Positions 1 through 5,736 of a stretch of DNA of 7,703 bases are shown here, one piece after another. The notes beneath the pieces were generated by a model. The model worked only from the letters and a program-made list of their open reading frames with translations. It searched no databases and had not been told where the DNA came from. This stretch comes from DUEL01 sp964580565 (GTDB taxonomy: Bacteria > Chloroflexota > Anaerolineae > B4-G1 > DUEL01), in assembly GCA_964580565.1 (NCBI GenBank), contig CAZOLN010000125.1, forward strand, positions 1-7,703, written 5' to 3'. The number at the start of each line of letters is the position of its first letter. The first letter of the stretch is position 1. The translations under genes were made by a program, and so were the position numbers.

Positions 1-1476
1 GACGCCAACAACATCGTCAACGAGGTCTTCCACCCCGACTCGCCGTTCCAGTACACCTTCTGGGATGACCAGACCTTCCGCGACATCGTGGATCAGGCGT
101 TGGTGGAGACCGATCCCGAGGCCCGCGCGGCGCTATGGCAGCAGGCGGAGCAGATCCTGGTCACCGACTACGCGGCGGTCATCCCCATCTTCCACTACGA
201 CCGGACCGCCCTGGTGAACCCCGATATCGAGTACGAGTTCCCGCCCTTCGGTCAGGCCCATTACATGAAGTGGCGGCTGCCTGAGGGGAAGGACACCCTG
301 CGGGTCCGCCTGGCCACCGAGCCGCCCACGCTGGACATCAACCTGGCCACCGACACCACTTCCCACGCGGTGCTCAACCAGTTGATGGAGGCTCCGTACC
401 GCTACAAGGGGGACGGTACCATCGAGCCTGCGGGCGCCGAGTCCTACGAGGTGTCGGAGGACGGGACGGTCTACACCATCCACCTGCGCCAGGACGCCAC
501 CTGGTCGGACGGCGAGCCGGTGCTGGCCCAGCACTACGTGGACGGGATCCTGCGGCTTCTGAACCCGGAGACGGCGGCGGAGTACTCCTACGTCATGTGG
601 TACATCTCCGGCGCCGAGGCCTACAACCTGGGTGAGACCGACGATCCCTCCACCGTGGGCGTGCGCGCGGTGGATGACTACACCCTGGAGGTTACGCTCG
701 ATAAGCCCCAGGCCTTCTTCGACAGCATCCTGGCCTTCTTCACCTTCTACCCGGTCCGCCTGGACGTCATCGAGCAGTACGGTGACGCCTGGACCGAGCC
801 CGGCAACTTCGTGGGGAACGGCCCCTACGTGCTGACGGAGTGGGCGCACGAGGATCACCTGGTCATCGAGAAGAACCCCAACTACCACGACGCCGATCAG
901 GTGACCATCGAGCGGGTGGAGTTCCCCATCATCGTCGAGGATGCCACCGCGCTGGCCGCCTACGAGCGGGGTGAGCTGGACGTCTCCGGCTACCCCAGCG
1001 AGGAGCTGCCGCGCATCCTGGAGGAGATGCCGGACCACTTCGCCCGCCTGCCCTACCCCGGCACCTACTACGTCGGTCTGAACACCGCCCTGGCCCCCAC
1101 CGACAACCTGAACTTCCGCAAGGCGCTGGCTTCCTCCATCGACAAGCGGGCCATCCTGGACGCGGTCCTGAACATGCCGTGGCGCATCGAAGCCTGCGGC
1201 GTGATCCCGCCGGAGATCCCCGGCTACCAGGGCTGCGGCAAGGTCGGCTACCAGTTCGACCTGGACGCGGCGCAGCAGTACCTGCAGGCGGCCATGGAGG
1301 AGCTCGGCGTCTCCGACCCGGGTGAGATCACCATCCAGCTGTGGTTCAACCGCGGCAACGAGGACGTCATCGAGTCCGTCGAGGAGCAGTGGGAGACCAA
1401 CCTGGGCATCAACGTCAACGTCGTCAACATGGAGTGGGGTGCCTACCTGGACGTGCTCGATACTTGCAACGACTAG
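1..1476 (+). CDS. Peptide-type ABC transporter solute-binding protein (SBP_bac_5/OppA-like), tandem-module fusion, 5' end outside the window, C-terminus truncated
   Basis: The frame is open from base 1 to the TAG at 1474-1476 (491 residues visible), so the true start lies upstream. Residues 1 to about 93 look like the C-terminal end of a cluster C binding protein: DANNIVNEVFHP near the start, an ALWQQAEQILVTDYAAVIPI helix/strand region, and the closing AHYMKWRLP. After a linker of about five residues (PEGKD, 94-98), a second module begins with LRVRLATEPPTLD, typical of a mature OppA N-terminus. It continues with WSDGEPV, PETAAEY, NGPYVLTEW (273-281), NPNYHD and FRKALASSIDKRAI (372-385). It ends at EWGAYLDVLDTCND. 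In OppA the position equivalent to this WGAYLD is followed by about 100 more residues returning to lobe I; these are absent here. The family binds peptides or other solutes outside the membrane and delivers them to the permeases encoded next. An internal GTG at 88 and ATG at 265 are poor starts because neither gives a signal peptide. The family is clear; the functional state of the second module is not. Confidence 0.9.
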   Translation, partial: DANNIVNEVFHPDSPFQYTFWDDQTFRDIVDQALVETDPEARAALWQQAEQILVTDYAAVIPIFHYDRTALVNPDIEYEFPPFGQAHYMKWRLPEGKDTLRVRLATEPPTLDINLATDTTSHAVLNQLMEAPYRYKGDGTIEPAGAESYEVSEDGTVYTIHLRQDATWSDGEPVLAQHYVDGILRLLNPETAAEYSYVMWYISGAEAYNLGETDDPSTVGVRAVDDYTLEVTLDKPQAFFDSILAFFTFYPVRLDVIEQYGDAWTEPGNFVGNGPYVLTEWAHEDHLVIEKNPNYHDADQVTIERVEFPIIVEDATALAAYERGELDVSGYPSEELPRILEEMPDHFARLPYPGTYYVGLNTALAPTDNLNFRKALASSIDKRAILDAVLNMPWRIEACGVIPPEIPGYQGCGKVGYQFDLDAAQQYLQAAMEELGVSDPGEITIQLWFNRGNEDVIESVEEQWETNLGINVNVVNMEWGAYLDVLDTCND

Positions 1477-1533
1477 CCTCTAGGCTGCCCGGCCCTGGGG
1501 GCCCTCGTGGCCCCCAGGGCCCTTCCCAGAGGC
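1476..1533 (+). promoter_or_regulatory. Strong intercistronic GC hairpin after the binding-protein gene
   Basis: Bases 1491-1503 (GGCCCTGGGGGCC) and 1509-1521 (GGCCCCCAGGGCC) form a perfect 13-bp stem with a five-base loop. An outer stem of six pairs, 1476-1481 with 1528-1533, can enclose it. No T-run follows, so it is not a classical intrinsic terminator. In transporter operons a hairpin between the binding-protein gene and the permease genes commonly protects the upstream mRNA and lowers downstream expression. That role is inferred here from position and structure only. Confidence 0.7.
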
Positions 1534-1560
1534 TTGGGTCCGCCCACAGGGGCGTGAGTG

Positions 1561-1580
1561 CGCTCGCGGGCCTGTGAGCG
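1561..1580 (+). other. Second small hairpin in the leader of the first permease gene
   Basis: Bases 1561-1567 pair with 1574-1580 (seven pairs including one G-U), with a six-base loop. It lies about 30 bases before the Shine-Dalgarno sequence of the permease gene. In such GC-rich DNA a stem of this size can arise by chance, so function is uncertain. Confidence 0.3.
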
Positions 1581-1623
1581 GACACAAGACGACGCCGAAA
1601 GACCTGTCTGAGGAGACTGAAAT

Positions 1624-2757
1624 ATGCAACGGTTCATCCTGCGACGAATCCTGTGGAACATCCCGGTGCTGATCCTGATCACCGTCGTCACCTTCGGGAT
1701 GATGCAGATCGTGCCGGGAGGCCCCTTCACAGCGGGTAGCTCCGGCCGGCCGATCCCACCGGAGATCCGGGCCAACATGATGGCCAAGTACGGCTTGGAT
1801 AAGCCGGTCTGGCAGCAGTATCTGAACTATATGGGCCGGCTGATCCTCCACTTCGACTTCGGGCCGTCGCTGCGACGGCCGGGGCGGACGGTCAACCAGA
1901 TGCTCTTCGGAGGCAACTACCTGGTGGACGTGCTCCGGGAGCGGCTGACCCTCACCTTCGGTACGGCGGCGAGTTCGATGACCTTCGCCGAGCCGCCCAG
2001 CATCTTTGACTCCAACGCGCTGGTGGTCAAGACCAACGGGGAGGTGATCGGCTACATCGGCATCACCTGGTATGATCGGTTCGAGGCGATCAAACGGTTC
2101 CTCACCCTCGCGCCGGTGATGGTCTCGGCCCAGGTGGGGCTGGTCTCCATCGCCCTCGCCCTCATCATCGGCATCCCACTGGGCATCGTCTCCGCCCTGA
2201 AGCAGAACTCCTGGATCGACTACATCGCGATGTTCATCTCGATGCTGGGGGTCTCCATCCCCAACTTTATCCTCGGCATCGGCCTGATCCTTATCTTCGC
2301 CCTCTGGCTGGGATGGCTGCCCACCTACGGCTGGGGCGAGAGCTGGAAGCAGGTGATCATGCCGGCCGTTACCCTGGGCACGGGCGGGATGGCCTTCATC
2401 GCCCGGCTCACCCGCGCCAGCATGCTGGAGGTCATCCGCGCCGACTACATCCGCACCGCCCGGGCGAAGGGGTTGGCCGAGCGGGTGGTGGTCCTCCGAC
2501 ACGCGCTGAAGAACTCTCTGATCCCCGTGACCACGGTCCTCGGCCCGATGATGGCCGCCTGGTTGACCGGGTCCTTCCTGGTCGAATGGGTCTTCTCCAT
2601 CGGCGGCATCGGCAAGTTCTTCGTCAGCGCGGTCACCGACCGGGACTACACCCTGATTATGGGCACCATCCTCATCTACTCGGTAGCGTTGGTGTTGTTC
2701 AACCTGATGGTGGATATTGCCTACGGGATCATCGATCCCCGCATTCGGTTCGACTAG
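1624..2757 (+). CDS. Peptide-type ABC transporter permease, OppB/DppB-like
   Basis: This inner-membrane permease subunit of a peptide-class ABC importer pairs with the OppC/DppC-type subunit encoded next. The start ATG has AGGAG at 1611-1615, eight bases upstream. The N-terminus (MQRFILRRILWNIPVLILIT, first membrane helix at about 10-30) and the following PGGPF are typical of OppB. The BPD_transp_1 domain covers roughly 165-370. It includes the cytoplasmic EAA loop with RTARAKGLAERVVVLRHALK (277-296), which contacts the ATPase, and it ends with the family-typical IIDPRIRFD. At 377 residues it is about 70 longer than E. coli OppB (about 306). The surplus is mainly one segment at about residues 97-157, between the first helix and the segment aligning with the usual second helix (LVSIALALIIGIPLGIVSAL). 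By family topology this insert lies outside the membrane. The gene follows the binding-protein gene by 147 bases and precedes the second permease by 30, consistent with one operon. Substrate cannot be read from the sequence. Confidence 0.95.
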   Translation: MQRFILRRILWNIPVLILITVVTFGMMQIVPGGPFTAGSSGRPIPPEIRANMMAKYGLDKPVWQQYLNYMGRLILHFDFGPSLRRPGRTVNQMLFGGNYLVDVLRERLTLTFGTAASSMTFAEPPSIFDSNALVVKTNGEVIGYIGITWYDRFEAIKRFLTLAPVMVSAQVGLVSIALALIIGIPLGIVSALKQNSWIDYIAMFISMLGVSIPNFILGIGLILIFALWLGWLPTYGWGESWKQVIMPAVTLGTGGMAFIARLTRASMLEVIRADYIRTARAKGLAERVVVLRHALKNSLIPVTTVLGPMMAAWLTGSFLVEWVFSIGGIGKFFVSAVTDRDYTLIMGTILIYSVALVLFNLMVDIAYGIIDPRIRFD

Positions 2758-2787
2758 GCTGAGCGGGGTAGAAGGAAGGAGCAGCCA

Positions 2788-3783
2788 ATGGGTTTGAGCG
2801 CTTCTGATCGGGCGAAGCAGCGGGAGGAAACTCAGTTCCTCGAGCGAGGCGTGAGCCTCTGGCAGGATGCCTGGCATCGGTTGGTGCGCAACCGGATGGC
2901 CGTGGCGGGGCTGATCTTCGTCGGCATCCTCGTTTTCTGCGCTCTGACGGCGGACTTCCTCCCGCCGTACAGTTACCGGGAGGCGGACTACGAGAACACG
3001 CGGATCGGCCCGCGTTGGCCGGACCATATCTTCGGCACCGACAAACTGGGACGGGACGTGTTCAGCCGGGTATGGTGGGGTACCCGCGTCTCGCTGACCG
3101 TCGCCATCGTCGGCTCGCTGACCTCGTTGATCATCGGTATGACCTATGGAGCCATCTCTGGTTACCTGGGCGGCCGGGTCGACAACCTGATGATGCGGTT
3201 CGTGGATGTGATGTACGGGTTCCCCACGCTCCTGTTCATCATCCTCATCATGGTGGTCCTCCCCTCCGAGAACGCCATCCAGGGCATGATCAACATCTTC
3301 ATCGCCATCGGCGTGGTGGGGTGGATGGGGATGGCCCGGCTGATCCGGGGCCAGTTCCTCTCGCTGCGCGAGAAGGAGTTCGTCCTGGCGGCGAAGATGG
3401 TCGGGGCGAGCCACGCGCGCATCATCTCCCGTCACCTGCTGCCCAACAGCCTGGGTCCGGCGATCGTCTCCCTGACGCTGGGTATCCCGGGCCTGATCCT
3501 CACCGAGGCGACACTCAGTTTCATCGGCCTCGGCGTGCCGCCGCCGATCCCGAGTTGGGGCCAGATGGTCTCCGAGGGATGGCGGGGGCTGCGGGCGACG
3601 CCCCATCTGACGATCTTCCCCGGCCTGGCCATCACGCTGACGATGCTCGCCTTCAACTTCCTGGGCGATGGGCTGCGGGACGCTCTGGACCCGACGATGA
3701 GGGGTACGGCGCTGGTCAGGGCGGCGCGGCGCAAGAAACGCCGGGCGAAGCGGGCGGCGCGGAGAGCGGCAAGGGCCGCCTGA
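2788..3783 (+). CDS. Peptide-type ABC transporter permease, OppC/DppC-like, with polybasic C-terminal tail
   Basis: This is the partner permease to the OppB-like subunit upstream. The start ATG has AGGAG at 2777-2781, six bases upstream. The N-terminal region of about 35 residues (LWQDAWHRLVRNRMAVAGL) is the OppC_N type, followed by the first membrane helix at about 37-57. The family hallmark FGTDKLGRDVFSR is at 82-94. The BPD_transp_1 domain spans about 100-300, with the EAA loop (AAKMVGASHARIISRHLLPN, 201-220) that docks on the ATPase. FLGDGLRDALDPTMRG (291-306) is the usual end of the family. Past that, residues 311-331 consist only of Arg, Lys and Ala (12 basic, 9 Ala), a tail I do not expect in OppC. 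No ATPase gene follows: the next gene is unrelated and a terminator-like hairpin intervenes. The encoded importer therefore needs ATPases from upstream or elsewhere in the genome. Confidence 0.95.
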   Translation: MGLSASDRAKQREETQFLERGVSLWQDAWHRLVRNRMAVAGLIFVGILVFCALTADFLPPYSYREADYENTRIGPRWPDHIFGTDKLGRDVFSRVWWGTRVSLTVAIVGSLTSLIIGMTYGAISGYLGGRVDNLMMRFVDVMYGFPTLLFIILIMVVLPSENAIQGMINIFIAIGVVGWMGMARLIRGQFLSLREKEFVLAAKMVGASHARIISRHLLPNSLGPAIVSLTLGIPGLILTEATLSFIGLGVPPPIPSWGQMVSEGWRGLRATPHLTIFPGLAITLTMLAFNFLGDGLRDALDPTMRGTALVRAARRKKRRAKRAARRAARAA

Positions 3784-3844
3784 GCAGCCTTCGCAGCCGG
3801 AGGGAGTTGCGGGCCACGTCGCTGATCCGTCGGCGAGGAAGATC

Positions 3845-3885
3845 CGGGGGTACGCTCCGCAGAGGTGGGGTGTATCCCCGTTTTT
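3845..3885 (+). terminator. Probable rho-independent terminator or attenuator after the permease genes
   Basis: Bases 3845-3852 (CGGGGGTA) pair with 3873-3880 (TATCCCCG), eight pairs with one G-U. The 20-base loop can itself pair weakly. The 3' arm is followed directly by TTTTT (3881-3885). It lies 61 bases past the stop of the second permease gene and would end the transporter transcript. It also sits only about 20 bases before the start codon of the next gene, so it may act as an attenuator for that gene. I see no convincing promoter between it and the next start codon. Confidence 0.5.
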
Positions 3886-3905
3886 GTTGAGGGGGGAACG
3901 GGAAG

Positions 3906-5666
3906 ATGAGACAACATTGGCGACGTCTGTTGGTCGGAGCGGGGGTCCTCGCCCTCATCGTGCTGGCGGCCTGGGCTACTTCTTACGTCTCCCCGTTGAT
4001 CCCTGCCGCCTCGGAGGAGTGGAGCCGGGGGCGGGTGATCGGTCACTCCCCCGTGAACCGCCCCGCTGCACTCTCCCCGGCGGCCGAGGGAGGGGTCTAC
4101 CTGGTGTGGTCCGGTATGGACGACCGGCTGGTGCTGGCCCGCATCGGCCCGGACGGGACCGTTTTGATGGACCGCCCTCTCTCCGTCTCCCAAAGGGGGC
4201 GGGATCCGCAGATCCAGGTGATGGGGGCGGATCGGCTTCACCTGCTCTGGCGGGAGGAGGAGCCGTCTCGGACGACGATCCGTTATGCCTTGCTGGACGG
4301 TGAGGGATCGCCGGTGCGGGAGCCGTTGGTGCTCTCCGACGCCGTCGGCAATCGGATGATCGGCCCTCGCCTGCTCCGCGGCCCCGAGGATACCCTCTAC
4401 GCCCTGTGGGTCGACGAAGAGGGTATCCAGTGGGCGGCGATCGGTTGGGACGGGGGACCGGTGGCCCAGCAGGTGGTCCTGCCGGTCGAAGCGGAGTCCC
4501 TCGCCGCACAGGTCGATGAGGGGGGATTGGTGCACCTGGCCTGGCAGCAGCAGGCCAGCACCAGCGCACAGGGGATCTACTATGCGGTGTTCGATCCGGA
4601 GCGCGGCACGGTCGCCGGACCGGAGGAGATGACCCGCGTCTATCTGCGCGCCGGGCAACTGGTGGAGGGGCCGGCTCTGGGGTTGGACCTGGATACGGCC
4701 TACGTCCTCTGGGTGGTGCAGGACTTGAAGGAGGTCTCTTCCGAGGCCCATTACGCCTACTTTCTCATCGGGCTTCCCCAGGAGCGGGATGTGAAGACCA
4801 TCGCCCTGCAGCGGGGCAGGGACCCTTCGGGGATCGCGCCTCTGGAGGGGCAGCGGTCACCGTTGCTGGTCGCCCTGAGCGAGATCGTCCGGAGCGAGGA
4901 CGGCCGGACGGAGCCCCAGATCGCGGTGATGGCCCTAGTGCGGGATCAGACGCCCGAGTTCCGCCTTGTGGGGCCCGGTCAGGCAGGAGGAGGGACGCTG
5001 CCGTTTCCCTTCGCGTTCGACCCGGGATTGGCCGTGGCGCGGGCGGCCGGGATCGGATGGACCCTCGTGCGGGGGGCGGATGCGGAACACGTCGTCACCG
5101 CTTCGAACCGCCCTTCCCTCCACCCGACGATGGCGGCGGACGCGTTCTTCGACCTCCACCTGGTCTGGTTGGAGACAGGGGGGTTCGGGCGGTACCGGGT
5201 GGTGTACGCCAGCACGGCCGAGGGGGTGAAGCAGGCCTACAACCGTCTGACCCCATGGGATCTGGCAGATCGGTTCTTCAGTGGCCTGATGCAGCTCTCC
5301 TATGTGGCGCTGGCGATGATGCCGATGATGATCCTCTGGGCGCTCCTGCCGTTGACGGTCCTGGTTTTCTACCACCTGCTCACCGGGGAGGAGAACCTGG
5401 AGACCTGGGGGGCGCGGATCGCTCTCGGCTTGGTGCTTGTGATGGAGGTGGGCCTGACCCTCCTCTTCCCGCCGCGGGCTCGGTTGTTCCTGCCCGCGCT
5501 GCGGTGGGGCATACCTCTGGCTTCGGCGGCGATCGCGGCGGCCTTGACTTATTGGATCCTTCGTCGCAGGAGGAGCAGTGTGCTCTTCCTGGCGTTTTTC
5601 CTCTTCACTTTCACAGACGGGTTGTTGCAGCTGGTGGTGTACTTTGTATTCCTGGGGGGGAGGTGA
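3906..5666 (+). CDS. Membrane-anchored protein with propeller-like extracytoplasmic repeats and a C-terminal multi-helix membrane domain; function unknown
   Basis: I do not recognise this 586-residue protein as a named family. The N-terminus (MRQHWRRLL, then a hydrophobic stretch at about 8-27) is a basic-start signal anchor or uncleaved signal peptide. Residues about 45-440 are predicted to lie outside the membrane. They repeat a beta-strand pattern of alternating hydrophobic residues ending in Trp: VYLVW (W68), LHLLW (W115), LYALW (W168), VHLAW (W213), AYVLW (W269) and LHLVW (W421), with weaker copies near 319-325 and 382-388. Most are followed after about 10-15 residues by a strand such as IRYALLD, IYYAVFD or RVVYAS. 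The 45-56-residue spacing suits blades of a beta-propeller of the sialidase/BNR kind; that fold is inference. About four membrane helices follow, at roughly 462-488, 503-521, 530-551 and 558-583, with RRRR at 553-556. The ATG is preceded by a G-rich Shine-Dalgarno (GAGGGGGG, 3889-3896). It has no clear partnership with its neighbours. Confidence 0.85.
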   Translation: MRQHWRRLLVGAGVLALIVLAAWATSYVSPLIPAASEEWSRGRVIGHSPVNRPAALSPAAEGGVYLVWSGMDDRLVLARIGPDGTVLMDRPLSVSQRGRDPQIQVMGADRLHLLWREEEPSRTTIRYALLDGEGSPVREPLVLSDAVGNRMIGPRLLRGPEDTLYALWVDEEGIQWAAIGWDGGPVAQQVVLPVEAESLAAQVDEGGLVHLAWQQQASTSAQGIYYAVFDPERGTVAGPEEMTRVYLRAGQLVEGPALGLDLDTAYVLWVVQDLKEVSSEAHYAYFLIGLPQERDVKTIALQRGRDPSGIAPLEGQRSPLLVALSEIVRSEDGRTEPQIAVMALVRDQTPEFRLVGPGQAGGGTLPFPFAFDPGLAVARAAGIGWTLVRGADAEHVVTASNRPSLHPTMAADAFFDLHLVWLETGGFGRYRVVYASTAEGVKQAYNRLTPWDLADRFFSGLMQLSYVALAMMPMMILWALLPLTVLVFYHLLTGEENLETWGARIALGLVLVMEVGLTLLFPPRARLFLPALRWGIPLASAAIAAALTYWILRRRRSSVLFLAFFLFTFTDGLLQLVVYFVFLGGR

Positions 5667-5689
5667 CCCCCATCTTGTCTGTCTTTGCC
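5656..5689 (+). terminator. Possible weak terminator at the end of the propeller-like membrane protein gene
   Basis: GGGGG at 5656-5660 can pair with CCCCC at 5667-5671 across a six-base loop that contains the end of the gene. A T-rich but interrupted stretch follows (TCTTGTCTGTCTTT). The stem is only five pairs and its left arm is coding sequence, so this is a weak call. Confidence 0.25.
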
Positions 5690-5703
5690 CTTTGTGGTAA
5701 ACT
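5675..5703 (+). promoter_or_regulatory. Candidate sigma70-type promoter for the comM-like gene
   Basis: TTGTCT (5675-5680, four of six matches to the -35 consensus) and TAAACT (5698-5703, four of six to the -10) are separated by 17 bases. A TG one base before the -10 adds an extended -10 feature. Transcription would start near 5710, giving a leader of about 25 bases before the ATG at 5737. This AT-richer patch stands out in GC-rich surroundings and is the best promoter match I found in the window. Confidence 0.5.
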
Positions 5704-5736
5704 ACCCACCGCCAAAGCCCATCGTCGGAGCCGACT

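Noticed and set aside
265..1476. An independent binding-protein gene starting at the ATG at 265
   Set aside because: There is no Shine-Dalgarno and no signal peptide, and the frame is continuous with recognisable binding-protein sequence upstream, so this is an internal Met.
1341..1577. A 78-codon plus-strand frame running over the end of the binding-protein gene, considered as a frameshifted continuation of the missing C-terminus
   Set aside because: Its residues are Arg/Gly/Gln-rich and show no similarity to the expected C-terminal segment of an SBP_bac_5 module.
1480..3606. A 708-codon open frame on the minus strand opposite both permease genes
   Set aside because: It lies opposite two clearly conserved permeases. 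Its translation is low-complexity Asp/His/Arg/Gly-rich with no domain pattern, as expected of a GC-rich shadow frame.
3432..4751. A 439-codon open frame on the minus strand across the end of the OppC-like gene and the start of the propeller-like gene
   Set aside because: It spans two unrelated sense genes and a terminator, with Arg/Pro/His-rich composition typical of a shadow frame.
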